Shown: piece after piece, positions 24,939 through 35,417 of the stretch
Layout of the letters: each line of letters starts with the position of its first letter
How positions within the stretch are numbered: position 1 is the first letter of the stretch
Made by a program: the position numbers and the translations under genes
The notes under the pieces: model-generated
The model's database searches: none
Seen by the model: only the letters and a program-made list of their open reading frames with translations
Told to the model about the DNA's origin: nothing
Assembly: GCA_046760105.1 (NCBI GenBank)
Contig: JBHIDJ010000004.1
Span: forward strand, 1-64,000
DNA length: 64,000 nucleotides
Direction: 5' to 3'
Source of the DNA: JBHIDJ01 sp046760105
Lineage (GTDB): Bacteria > Pseudomonadota > Gammaproteobacteria > Acidiferrobacterales > SPGG2

Positions 24939-25873
24939 AGTAGTTGCTCACCGGGACGCACGTGTTGACCATTGATGAATGCATCTGCCGCCATCGGTTT
25001 GCCGCCCTCGAGCTGCAGACGCCGAATCGGCAGGATGCCATCTCCCGTCATGACGCAGATGGCATCCGGCTGAGCCGCTACCACGGTGCCGGGCGCTATT
25101 TCCTCCGTCGGCGTTGCTGTCTCAACAACTCCCGGCACCCACAGGCGTACTAGCCGATCCCGGAACCGCGTGTGAGCCACCGGCCACGGGTTAAAGGCGC
25201 GAATTTTGCGGTGAAGTGTTACCGCGGGTTCCGTCCAGTCGAGTTTCCCCTCTTGCTTACGCACCTTGGGCGCATAGCAGGCCTTGGCTTCGTCTTGCGG
25301 CTGCGGTTTAACTTCGCCCTGGATCAGGCGCTCCAGGGTGGCTAGCAGGAGGTCTGCGCCCACTTCAGTGAGTCGATCATGCAGCGTCTGCGCATTATCG
25401 TCTTCCTGAATATTGAGCTCGGTCTGTGCGAGGATATCACCCGTGTCTAGACCTTCGTCCATCTGCATGATGGTGATGCCGGTGGCGCGGTCACCGGCCT
25501 CGATCGCCCGGGGGATCGGTGCGCCGCCGCGCCAGCGCGGCAACAATGAAGCGTGAACGTTTATACATCCATAGTCGGCAAGCTCCAGGAGCGCCTTCGG
25601 TAAAATCAGGCCATAGGCGGCGACCACCAGCAAGTCAGGCTGTAAATCCGCGAGTGCTGAGACGACGTCCGGCGTAAGGCGCTCTGGCTGGTAGACCGGT
25701 AAGCCCATGTCCAGCGCGAACTGTTTGACGGCGCTGCTTCTCGGTCGTCGGCCGCGCCCGGCAGGGCGATCTGGTTGCGTATAGACAGCGCGCAGCCGAT
25801 AGCGATCCGAGTCATGGAGCGCGCGCAACGGCGGTACAGCAAACGCTGGCGTACCGGCAAAGACTATGTTCAC
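24935..25873 (-). CDS. fmt: Methionyl-tRNA formyltransferase
   Basis: 312 residues. It formylates Met-tRNAfMet with 10-formyl-THF to make the initiator tRNA. Seen: N-terminal NIVFAGTPAFAVPPL; the catalytic region NVHASLLPRWRGGAPIPRAIEAGD with Asn and His, plus the Asp in MDEGLDTGDIL; and the C-terminal tRNA-binding beta barrel. Usual length. It lies downstream of def, with a 180-bp gap holding a hairpin, and overlaps rsmB. Confidence 0.97.
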   Translation of the reverse strand: MNIVFAGTPAFAVPPLRALHDSDRYRLRAVYTQPDRPAGRGRRPRSSAVKQFALDMGLPVYQPERLTPDVVSALADLQPDLLVVAAYGLILPKALLELADYGCINVHASLLPRWRGGAPIPRAIEAGDRATGITIMQMDEGLDTGDILAQTELNIQEDDNAQTLHDRLTEVGADLLLATLERLIQGEVKPQPQDEAKACYAPKVRKQEGKLDWTEPAVTLHRKIRAFNPWPVAHTRFRDRLVRLWVPGVVETATPTEEIAPGTVVAAQPDAICVMTGDGILPIRRLQLEGGKPMAADAFINGQHVRPGEQLL

Positions 25874-25923
25874 GGTTGGCCCCTAAATATCTGCTGCCAG
25901 GCCTAACGACAGTGGTTGTAACA

Positions 25924-25982
25924 CGAGAATCAATGCGAGCAAAAAGCAAGTAGCGAATTTTGCGTTGCTTTCTTGCTTCTCG
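25924..25982. repeat. Imperfect inverted repeat in the def-fmt gap
   Basis: CGAGAA...GCAAAAAGCAA on the left pairs with TTGCTTTCTTGC...TTCTCG on the right, giving an imperfect long hairpin in the 180 bp between def and fmt. There is no T run, so it may be an RNA-processing or stability element within the operon, or a remnant repeat. Confidence 0.4.
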
Positions 25983-26054
25983 TTAGTTGGCACGGCCCAT
26001 CTTTACTGATGGTTGGACACCCCCGGTGAGGAACGCGGAGTGGCGCGAAGTATG

Positions 26055-26558
26055 CTACATCGCCAGGCGCTGCTGTTTTTCAAGCTTCTTGCGTACACGC
26101 TGCTGTTTGAGCCGCGACAGATAATCCACGAACAATTTGCCCTCGAGGTGATCAGTCTCGTGCTGGATACACGTTGCGAGCAATCCCGTTGTCTCCAGCT
26201 CGAAGGTGCGCCCATCGCGGTCGAGTGCACGCACTTTGATGCGCTCGGCGCGCGTCACATTGTCGTAGATCCCAGGAACCGAAAGGCAACCTTCTTCCAG
26301 GGTTTGTTCGCCTTTGCGAAGAAAGATCTCGGGATTGATGAAGACACGTAGATCGTTCCTCTCTTCCGACGCGTCGATTAAGATGATGCGCTTCAAGACG
26401 TCGATTTGCGGGGCGGCCAGACCGATGCCAGGGGCGGCATACATGGTCTCGGCCATGTCATCGATCAGCGCCCGTATTTCGTCGTCCACGCGTTCCACCG
26501 GCTCCGCCTTGCGACGCAGTCGTGGATCCGGGTAGTGCAAGATCTTACGTACAGCCAC
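26055..26558 (-). CDS. def: Peptide deformylase
   Basis: 167 residues. It removes the formyl group from nascent proteins. All three family motifs are present: [17 protein letters not shown] (Cys metal ligand) and QHETDHLEG (the two His ligands and catalytic Glu). Fe2+/Zn2+ enzyme acting at the ribosome exit. First gene of the minus-strand run and divergent from the LysM gene, with about 177 bp between them holding both promoters. Confidence 0.97.
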   Translation of the reverse strand: MAVRKILHYPDPRLRRKAEPVERVDDEIRALIDDMAETMYAAPGIGLAAPQIDVLKRIILIDASEERNDLRVFINPEIFLRKGEQTLEEGCLSVPGIYDNVTRAERIKVRALDRDGRTFELETTGLLATCIQHETDHLEGKLFVDYLSRLKQQRVRKKLEKQQRLAM

Positions 26559-26735
26559 GATTGAACCCCTTTAGACCGTCTGTTGAGCCCCTTGGTTTTC
26601 CTTGCTATCAAATTGGTTTACTATTGATTCAGATGTCCTTGAATAACAAGAAGATTTTCTCGATAAGACGCGTGGCGCGACCGGTGATCATCGACTACAC
26701 TCAACGACAATGATTATAAAGGTAAATAAAGGAAT

Positions 26736-27920
26736 ATGTCAGGATTCCGGACACTTGTAACTGCCTCAACCGTCGCCGCTTGTGTCGCCGTATCCGGTCT
26801 CAGCCTTGGGCAAACCGAGCAGGTCGAAGTGATTGAGAGCGGTGACATTGTTCAACTCAGGCCCGATCACCCCACCCGTTATACGGTGGTCAAGGGCGAC
26901 ACGCTTTGGGACATCGCGATTCGTTTTCTGCAGAGCCCTTGGCATTGGGCGAAGATTTGGAAGATCAACGAGCAGATCGCAAACCCCCATTTGATTTATC
27001 CGGGCGACGTGATCGTTCTGCGCTTCGTGGAAGGCCGGCCTGAACTAACCGTGGTTGAACGCCCTGGTATGCCAGCACCTGTGCCAGCACCGGAAGCGCT
27101 ACCCGAGGGTGAGCTGCCGTTGCGCGAAACCGAACGCGCGGTAGTGGAGGAATTCGAAGGCGTTGAGGGGGCGCCACGAGGTCGAGTAACAAAGCTCTCG
27201 CCCAGGGTTATCAGCAAGCCCCTGGCACAGCCAATCCCTACGATTTCGCCCGAGATCATCTTGCCGTTCTTAACCAAGCCGCTGGTGGTCGACGATAGCG
27301 AGCTGGCGAAGGCCGGCTATGTGACCATCGGTTTGGATAGCCGCATCGCGTTAGGCGACAACAGTGAGTTCTATGCGCGCGGGCTAGCGGAGATCGACAC
27401 TGAGTTTTTCCACCTGTATCGCAAGGGTCAGGCCATCAAAGACCCGGACACCAAGAAGCGCCTGGGGTTTGAGGCGATTTACTTGGGGGACGCCAAGGTA
27501 CTGGAGCCCGGTGATCCATCTAAGCTGGTGGTGACGCGGGTGAAACAGGAGATCTTGCCTCGCGATAACCTGCTGCTGGCCCCCGCAAGAGCGCCGTTGC
27601 CCTACTATTTTCCGCATGCGCCTGAGATCAAGGTGAGCGGGCGCATATTGACCGCGCTTGAGGCGGTGTCGGAGATGGGTCCATTTACCATCGTGAGTGT
27701 CAACCTCGGCCGCGAGGATGGCATTGAGGAGGGGCACGTATTGCGGGTGATGCGTCACGCCGGTAAGCATCGTGATCCTGTGACGCGCAAGAAGTACAAG
27801 CTGCCGGACGAGGAATCTGGCTTCATGATGGTGTTTCGGACCTTTGATGAGGTGAGTTACGGTTTGGTTATTAACGCCACGCGGCCGATCCATCTTCTGG
27901 ACGCCGTCGTAACACCCTAA
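26736..27920 (+). CDS. Exported LysM-domain peptidoglycan-binding protein upstream of dprA
   Basis: 394 residues: signal peptide (about 1-25), a LysM domain at roughly 46-100 (YTVVKGDTLWDIAIRFLQSPWHWAKIWKINEQIANPHLIYPGDVIVL), a Pro/Glu-rich linker, and a long C-terminal beta-rich region. Proteins with this layout are conserved next to dprA in gammaproteobacteria. The LysM domain binds the glycan strands, so the protein should sit in the periplasm on the cell wall; the C-terminal function is unknown. ATG 26736 is preceded by AAAGGAAT. First gene of the LysM-dprA-smg run. Confidence 0.92.
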   Translation: MSGFRTLVTASTVAACVAVSGLSLGQTEQVEVIESGDIVQLRPDHPTRYTVVKGDTLWDIAIRFLQSPWHWAKIWKINEQIANPHLIYPGDVIVLRFVEGRPELTVVERPGMPAPVPAPEALPEGELPLRETERAVVEEFEGVEGAPRGRVTKLSPRVISKPLAQPIPTISPEIILPFLTKPLVVDDSELAKAGYVTIGLDSRIALGDNSEFYARGLAEIDTEFFHLYRKGQAIKDPDTKKRLGFEAIYLGDAKVLEPGDPSKLVVTRVKQEILPRDNLLLAPARAPLPYYFPHAPEIKVSGRILTALEAVSEMGPFTIVSVNLGREDGIEEGHVLRVMRHAGKHRDPVTRKKYKLPDEESGFMMVFRTFDEVSYGLVINATRPIHLLDAVVTP

Positions 27921-27966
27921 AAACGGTTGCAGAACCAGCGCGCGGCCGCAGCTAGCGACTGACGAC

Positions 27967-29076
27967 GTGAATCCGGACACACTGCGATGCTGGTTGGCGC
28001 TGCATCGTGTTCCCGGTCTTGGCGTACAGGCGGTTGAGACGCTCGTCGACGGACTTGGCAGTGTAGACGCCATCTTCTCGGCCCCCCGATCACGCTTGCA
28101 GCCCCTGCTCGGTGGTGCCACGCCGACCGTCGAGGCCATTCTTGCGGGTCCGGACCCAAAGCTACTGGAACAAGACCTCGCTTGGGTGCAGTCTGCCGAT
28201 CATCACTTGTTGACCTTTCATGACCCCCAATATCCTCAGCTGCTGCGCGAGATTGCACAACCCCCGCTGTTACTGTTTGTTGTGGGCGATAGGGCGCTTT
28301 TGCAAACCCCACAGCTTGCCATTGTCGGCAGCCGCAATCCAACACCGGCCGGGCTCGAGAACACGACCGCATTCGCCGGCGCGCTCGCACAGGCAGGTTT
28401 AACCATCACCAGCGGGCTCGCGCTCGGTATTGACAGCGCGGCCCACCGCGGTGCGCTGGACGCTGGCGGGCGCACCGTTGCCGTTCTCGGTACGGGCGTA
28501 GAGCAGGTATACCCGGCAAGGAACGCGGCGCTTGCACGGCGAATCCGTGAACAAGGCGTGCTGGTTTCAGAGTTCCCGTTGGGTACCCCGCCGAAATCGG
28601 TGAACTTCCCAAGACGCAATCGCATTATCAGCGGTTTAAGCCTTGGCACACTAGTAGTAGAAGCGGCTGCCGAGAGCGGTTCGCTAATCACCGCACGCTT
28701 TGCGGGGGAGCAGGGGCGGGAAGTGTTTGCCGTACCTGGGTCGATCCACTCGCCGCTGGCACGCGGGTGCCATGCGCTCATTCGCCAAGGCGCCAAGCTT
28801 GTCGAGACTGCACAGGATGTCCTCGAGGAACTTGGCGCGCTGGCAATGCTCGTGCAAAACCTCATTGCAGTGGGGCCGGCGAATTCTGACGCGTCAGTGG
28901 AGGACCCACGCACGCGGGCGTTGTTGGATTATATCGGCTATGATCCCGTCAGTATCGACACCCTGATCGAGCGTAGCGGATTGACGGCGGATTGCATTTC
29001 CTCCATGCTTCTCAAAATGGAGTTGTCTGGAATCGTTAAGGCCTGTCCGGGTGGAAAGTACATGCGTCTGCGCTGA
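27967..29076 (+). CDS. dprA: DNA-processing protein DprA/Smf
   Basis: 369 residues starting at GTG 27967. It protects incoming single-stranded DNA and loads RecA during natural transformation. The Rossmann core is complete: AIVGSRNPTPAGLE, SGLALGIDSAAHRGAL, AVLGTGVEQVYPARN, FPRRNRIISGLS, VVEAAAESGSLITARFA and AVPGSIHSP. A C-terminal winged-helix (DML1-like) domain follows (PVSIDTLIERSGLTADCISSMLLKMELSGIV). Comparable length to E. coli Smf. 46 bp after the LysM gene and 18 bp before smg, so one transcript is likely. With comM at 41 kb and pilMNO at 62 kb it hints at competence. Confidence 0.96.
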   Translation: MNPDTLRCWLALHRVPGLGVQAVETLVDGLGSVDAIFSAPRSRLQPLLGGATPTVEAILAGPDPKLLEQDLAWVQSADHHLLTFHDPQYPQLLREIAQPPLLLFVVGDRALLQTPQLAIVGSRNPTPAGLENTTAFAGALAQAGLTITSGLALGIDSAAHRGALDAGGRTVAVLGTGVEQVYPARNAALARRIREQGVLVSEFPLGTPPKSVNFPRRNRIISGLSLGTLVVEAAAESGSLITARFAGEQGREVFAVPGSIHSPLARGCHALIRQGAKLVETAQDVLEELGALAMLVQNLIAVGPANSDASVEDPRTRALLDYIGYDPVSIDTLIERSGLTADCISSMLLKMELSGIVKACPGGKYMRLR

Positions 29077-29094
29077 AGCGAGAAAAACGCAGCT

Positions 29095-29577
29095 ATGAAA
29101 GAAAATGTGTTTGATGTGCTCATGTATCTGTTTGAGAACTACATGGGCGAAGATCCAGATGTAAGCCAAGACCAAGAATCGTTGACGACTGAGCTAACCC
29201 AGGCGGGGTTTCCGCGCGGTGAGATAAATAAGGCGTTCTCTTGGTTAGAGGGGCTGTCAAATCTGCGCCAGCAAGATACCACGTTGTTGCAAGAAGGCAT
29301 GCCGGGGTCAGTGCGCCATTACTCCCACCGAGAAAAGATGAAGATCAATGCCGTATGCCGCGGCTTTATTCTGTCCATGGAGCAGCGGGGCGTATTGGAC
29401 ACCATAGCGCGCGAAATGGTCATTGACCGCATCATGGCACTTGACAGCGATGCAATTGAACTGGACCAACTACAATGGATCATACTCTTGGTGTTGTTCA
29501 ATCAGCCTGGCCAGGAACAGGCCTATGCGATCTTCGAAGATATCGTATTCAGCGATCTGCAGAGGGGCCTGCACTGA
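29095..29577 (+). CDS. smg: Smg family protein (DUF494)
   Basis: 160 residues, full length for the family. Starts MKENVFDVLMYLFENYM and ends in the conserved block QLQWIILLVLFNQPGQEQAYAIFEDIVF. Smg is conserved downstream of dprA in gamma- and betaproteobacteria and has no established activity. Cytosolic, helical and acidic. 18 bp after dprA. Confidence 0.95.
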   Translation: MKENVFDVLMYLFENYMGEDPDVSQDQESLTTELTQAGFPRGEINKAFSWLEGLSNLRQQDTTLLQEGMPGSVRHYSHREKMKINAVCRGFILSMEQRGVLDTIAREMVIDRIMALDSDAIELDQLQWIILLVLFNQPGQEQAYAIFEDIVFSDLQRGLH

Positions 29578-29806
29578 CGCTTATTCGCCTCCCGTATCGA
29601 CCTCAACCCACCACGGTACCCGAGTTTTGACAGGCGGTGCGCTAAATCGTGCACAATGCGCAACGCTATGAGATGCGGTCGGCCAGGCAGTGGAAGGAAT
29701 TTTTCCTATAATCTTCTTAAAGGGACCCCGTGGGCTGTGCGTAAAGTAACTACGGACGCCAGCAGAATGGGATCCGCGCCGTGTATATAAGAGGTGTACT
29801 AGTCCG

Positions 29807-32092
<2,286 letters not shown>

Positions 32093-32121
32093 TAAGTGGG
32101 GCCGGTGATGGCCGCTAGTGC

Positions 32122-33303
32122 ATGGGCGCGACAGTGATGATAATGCTTGATTCGCTGAGTACCCGTTCCGCACGCAGGTCTCTCGTCTCTGCTGTGTTTG
32201 CCGTTTCAGCCCTACTTGCGGGCTGTACCGGGTTGCTAACGAAACCGGAAGGCGTTGGTAAGCCGGTGGGTTGGTCATCGCTTAAGGGTTGGCAAGACGA
32301 CCGTCATGCTGAGGCCTGGCCAGCGCTGATTCAAAGCTGTAGCAAGTTGGCAGTGCAGGACGTCACATGGAATGGCATCTGTCGTGAAGTAGAGTTGCTT
32401 CCGGCGCCGACCGATGCCATGGCACGGGCGTTCTTCGAGACCCGCTTTGTTCCGCACAAAGTGGTAGCAAAACGCCGCAAGAAGGTAGGACTGATAACAG
32501 GCTACTATGAGCCGCTGCTGGAAGGGAGTCTGGTAAAGACCGATCGCTTTCGCTATCCCCTCTATCAACGCCCACCGAACTTACTCACTATCGAGCTTGG
32601 CAAAGTTTATCCTGAATTGCGCGGACGGCCTGTGCGCGGACGGCTTGAGGGGACGCGTGTGGTACCTTACTTCAGCCGCAACGAAATCAACGACGGTGAA
32701 TCTCCGCTCACCGGCCATGAGCTCGCTTGGGTCGACGACCCAGTAGGGCTGTTCTTCTTACATATCCAAGGCTCGGGCAGGATACGACTCCCCGATGGCA
32801 AGACTCTTGCCGTGGGTTACGCCGACCAGAACGGCCACCCTTATGTTTCCATCGGCAGAAGCCTGGTACAAATGGAAGCGATGAAACCGGAGGAGGTGAC
32901 GCTGGAGCGTATTCGCGATTGGCTTGCAGCGCACCCCGACGAAGCGGAGGAACTGTTAAATAGCAACCCCAGCTATATATTCTTTACGCTCCGAGATGCT
33001 GAACTACCGGGCCCACTCGGGTCGTTCAATGTACCGCTGACGGCCGAGCGCAGCGTCGCGGTCGACCCGACCTATATCGCGCTGGGACTACCCGTTTGGT
33101 TGGATACAACGTTGCCTAACACAGAACAACCTTATCGGCGCCTGGTTTTCGCCCAAGATACGGGCGGCGCAATCAAAGGCGCGGTGCGGGCCGATGTCTT
33201 CTTCGGTCAGGGCCAAGAAGCGGAGAGTTTGGCCGGTACGATGAAGCAGGAAGGCCGGTTGTTTGTGTTATTGCCGGCAGCGCGTAGCGTTGCGAAACAA
33301 TAG
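32122..33303 (+). CDS. mltA: Membrane-bound lytic murein transglycosylase A
   Basis: 393 residues. A lipoprotein signal ends in LLAGC (cysteine near residue 35), followed by the MltA domain (VGLITGYYEPLLEGS...YPLYQRPPNL) and the 3D domain with the catalytic aspartate in AQDTGGAIKGAVRADVFFGQG. It cleaves the MurNAc-GlcNAc bond, making 1,6-anhydro ends, and is anchored to the outer membrane. Start at ATG 32122; in-frame starts slightly downstream would also keep the signal. It lies 29 bp after topA and may be read through from it. Confidence 0.94.
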   Translation: MGATVMIMLDSLSTRSARRSLVSAVFAVSALLAGCTGLLTKPEGVGKPVGWSSLKGWQDDRHAEAWPALIQSCSKLAVQDVTWNGICREVELLPAPTDAMARAFFETRFVPHKVVAKRRKKVGLITGYYEPLLEGSLVKTDRFRYPLYQRPPNLLTIELGKVYPELRGRPVRGRLEGTRVVPYFSRNEINDGESPLTGHELAWVDDPVGLFFLHIQGSGRIRLPDGKTLAVGYADQNGHPYVSIGRSLVQMEAMKPEEVTLERIRDWLAAHPDEAEELLNSNPSYIFFTLRDAELPGPLGSFNVPLTAERSVAVDPTYIALGLPVWLDTTLPNTEQPYRRLVFAQDTGGAIKGAVRADVFFGQGQEAESLAGTMKQEGRLFVLLPAARSVAKQ

Positions 33304-33308
33304 GTGTC

Positions 33309-33643
33309 GGCCGCTCCTGCGCATCCTTGCGCCCGCGGCATTCGTGCATGCCTGCACATCACCTGCGGCGGCAATTCTATTAACGGGGTTCCGCCCCCGT
33401 GCGACGGGTGACTTTCGTTTCGGCGAAAGTCACCAAAGCCATTGGCCCTGACTCTGCGCCCCGAAAATCGGGGTCCCCTCACCCGTCGTTTGTCTCAAAG
33501 GGTCCGGGCAAGGCACTTCCATGTGCTTGGCCCGGACGCGGGGGTCCATGCCCCACCCCTTCGGGCCTGCATTTCGCCTTCACGACGGGCTCGGCTTGAG
33601 CAAAGGGGCGAAAAACCAACTTGACCAAGGGGCGAAAAAAACC
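33309..33643 (-). repeat. Hairpin-array repeat, copy 3 (minus strand)
   Basis: Read on the minus strand, it starts with two tandem T-rich blocks carrying CGCCCCTT-GTCAAG and CGCCCCTTTGCTCAAGCCGAG, like the start of copy 1, and ends with the same terminal module GTGCA...GCACGAATGCCGCG...GGAGCGGCC. Minus-strand hairpins include a long stem (33502-33537) with loop ATGGAA, GCGC-AAGGAT-GCGC (33319-33332), a perfect ten-pair stem (33408-33417 with 33424-33433) and CCCCGA/TCGGGG (33459-33473). It fills most of the 547 bp after mltA and lies where the 3' untranslated region of the minus-strand gene at 33851 would be. The rest of that gap (33644-33850) holds only the 45-bp repeat. Confidence 0.72.
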
Positions 33644-33695
33644 ACTTGCACTTATACCTAACACTCACAATGAGGACGCGGAAAAGCAACCGAGG

Positions 33696-33740
33696 CGTGA
33701 TTCGTGATGCGTTAATTGTGCAGTGACTTTGGTGTTTTCG
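33696..33740 (+). repeat. 45-bp dispersed repeat, copy a
   Basis: Begins CGTGATTCGTGATGCGTTA and ends TTTGGTGTTTTCG; 43 of 45 bases match 35317-35361. It is followed by CCCTTACTCAAGCCGAG, a worn version of the start block of the hairpin-array repeats. Confidence 0.8.
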
Positions 33741-33850
33741 GCCCTTACTCAAGCCGAGGGAGTCCGACTGCAAAAGCCATGTTGGGCAAATCTACCGAAC
33801 TCTCTGAAACGCTCGCGGCACAGAGTACTAAATCTGTCCTCCTTCCCGCG

Positions 33851-34534
33851 TTACAAGAAAAAGGACACGAAAGCATATGCCACTAGGAGCCCTCCGGAGA
33901 CCAACAGGGCCCAGCGCCGCCTTGAAATTCGCGCCTCGCCCGCCTGAGCGGCATCGGTGATCCGGAGTACGAAATCTGCAGACAGCACAACGGTAAACAC
34001 CGGGGCGAGAACAACCGACGCCATCAGGGGGAAAAACCCCGGTCCAAAATGATGAGCCGTCGCTCCAAAAACAGGGAGGAGCACAAGCCACACACCCGCG
34101 AAAACATAGACACCGATCCACCATCTCGGTGGTCGCGGCACGACGTCAGCGTGCCCCCGGAAGTATAGGAAGATACAGGTGCTACTGAACAGCAGGACTA
34201 TTGCAGAGATCAAGCCCATCCAAAAGGGCAGCAAACCATTGGCTTGTGGCCCAACCCGCCAACCCTGCCACAAGTCGTACAGCCAACCTAGTAACACACT
34301 CAGCGTGACAAGATAAACCAAATACTGCGACCACCATTTTCTCATGGCGACACCTATGCCACCGATAAGTAAAGCGAGTGGCCATATAAGTGGCCATATC
34401 AGGAAAACGAGGCTACCAGAGAGATTCGCAAGAAACAGGCGATACGCTGTATACCCCAACATCGAGAGCTCATACGCTGCGTACGCCAGGAGCAGTAGCG
34501 CGATCATCCAAATAATGGAGGGCCAAGTGAACAT
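33851..34534 (-). CDS. Hypothetical polytopic membrane protein
   Basis: 227 residues from the ATG at 34534, with a GTG 24 bases earlier as alternative. About six hydrophobic helices are separated by short loops (IIWMIALLLLAYAAYEL, LVFLIWPLIWPLALLIGGIGVAM, YLVYLVTLSVLLGWLYDLW, LISAIVLLFSSTCIFLYF, VYVFAGVWLVLLPVFGAT, FPLMASVVLAPVFTVVL). No family is recognised and no charged motif suggests a transporter class. It ends next to the repeat-rich stretch downstream of mltA. Confidence 0.65.
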   Translation of the reverse strand: MFTWPSIIWMIALLLLAYAAYELSMLGYTAYRLFLANLSGSLVFLIWPLIWPLALLIGGIGVAMRKWWSQYLVYLVTLSVLLGWLYDLWQGWRVGPQANGLLPFWMGLISAIVLLFSSTCIFLYFRGHADVVPRPPRWWIGVYVFAGVWLVLLPVFGATAHHFGPGFFPLMASVVLAPVFTVVLSADFVLRITDAAQAGEARISRRRWALLVSGGLLVAYAFVSFFL

Positions 34535-34617
34535 CTTACCCGTGCCGGTGATGCCCACCGTCTCGCATAACCGGCTTCATAAAGTGCACCAGTGATTCTT
34601 AAGGTGTTAATGCCTTG

Positions 34618-35199
34618 TTAGATACTTGCTTCGCGTATAGAAATGAGCGGCTTTTGCCAAGCTTTGTTTTTTACGGCGTTATCTAAAGGTGTTCCCGCAA
34701 TAGAGTTGGTGTAGTTACTCATTGTTTTTATTGCTATGCCGAGAATAACTTCTAACGCTTGTTGTTCAGTAAACCCAGCGTTGAAGAACGCTTGCAGAGC
34801 TGACTTTGATACTTTACCGCGCTGCAGGATAAGCTCTCGGGTAAACATCCTTAGTGCGTCAGGTTTGGTATCAGTGAGGGGCATTCCATCGCGTAGCGCC
34901 TGAATGTCGTCGTGTGACATTCCCGCTTGTTCCGATAGAAGGGTGTGCCATGGAACACAGTACTCGCACGTATTCTCGAGATTAGCTGTCTGATAAACTA
35001 CTTGGCGCTCAATGGGCGTTAAAGAGGTTTCATCGAATATTTCCTCTAAGCTGACATAGGACTGTAGTAGTGCTGGAGCACTCGCCATAACACCTTCCAA
35101 ATTGGGAATCATGCCAAAGTTTTTCTGCGTTCGCTCTAGAAAACGCTTTGAAGCTTCAGGAGCGGTTTTAGGAGAATGGATAGGAAACTTGTCTGTCAT
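34618..35199 (-). CDS. Carboxymuconolactone decarboxylase/AhpD-like family protein
   Basis: 193 residues of helical AhpD-like fold with the redox pair and acid-base residues in CEYCVPWHTLL (Cys-x-x-Cys then His). This motif supports alkyl hydroperoxidase or thiol oxidoreductase activity rather than decarboxylation. ATG 35199 has an AGAGGA site; the longer frame to 35265 does not. Base composition is visibly AT-richer than the neighbours (about 43 percent GC in the first 60 bases I counted), suggesting recent acquisition. A palindrome about 80 bp upstream may be its operator. Confidence 0.85.
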   Translation of the reverse strand: MTDKFPIHSPKTAPEASKRFLERTQKNFGMIPNLEGVMASAPALLQSYVSLEEIFDETSLTPIERQVVYQTANLENTCEYCVPWHTLLSEQAGMSHDDIQALRDGMPLTDTKPDALRMFTRELILQRGKVSKSALQAFFNAGFTEQQALEVILGIAIKTMSNYTNSIAGTPLDNAVKNKAWQKPLISIREASI

Positions 35200-35278
35200 G
35201 GTAATCCTCTGTGATAAGAAGTGGAGCTCACGTCTCTGCGGCGCCGGACTAAAGGTATGCAGCATATCTGCAATATAG

Positions 35279-35299
35279 TACCACCTGTTTTAGGTAGTA
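35279..35299. promoter_or_regulatory. Palindromic operator candidate upstream of the AhpD-like gene
   Basis: TACCACCT-GTTTT-AGGTAGTA: eight-base arms with one mismatch around a five-base centre, overlapping a TTATACT box on the minus strand that could be a -10 element. A partly matching sequence lies at 35914-35930 upstream of the next minus-strand gene. The shape suits a dimeric repressor such as an Rrf2-, MarR- or HxlR-type protein; which one is unknown. Confidence 0.5.
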
Positions 35300-35316
35300 T
35301 AACGACTCCCATGAGC

Positions 35317-35361
35317 CGTGATTCGTGATGCGTTAGTTGTGTAGTGACTTTGGTGTTTTCG
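35317..35361 (+). repeat. 45-bp dispersed repeat, copy b
   Basis: Matches 33696-33740 at 43 of 45 positions and, like it, is followed by a decayed form of the TTTTCG-CCC-GTCAAG block. It sits between the YbaK-like gene and the AhpD-like gene. Confidence 0.8.
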
Positions 35362-35417
35362 TTCCCTGGTCAAGTCAGGGACCGAGCGACGACAAGACGA
35401 CGTGGAAGGAATACCGA

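Noticed and set aside
27384..28139. 251-codon minus-strand frame across the LysM-dprA junction
   Set aside because: Antisense to two well-supported genes, with no recognisable motif.
29600..29720. Promoter boxes upstream of topA (TTGACA near 29623, TATAAT near 29709)
   Set aside because: Each box lacks a well-spaced partner, so I mention them only as possibilities and do not list a promoter.
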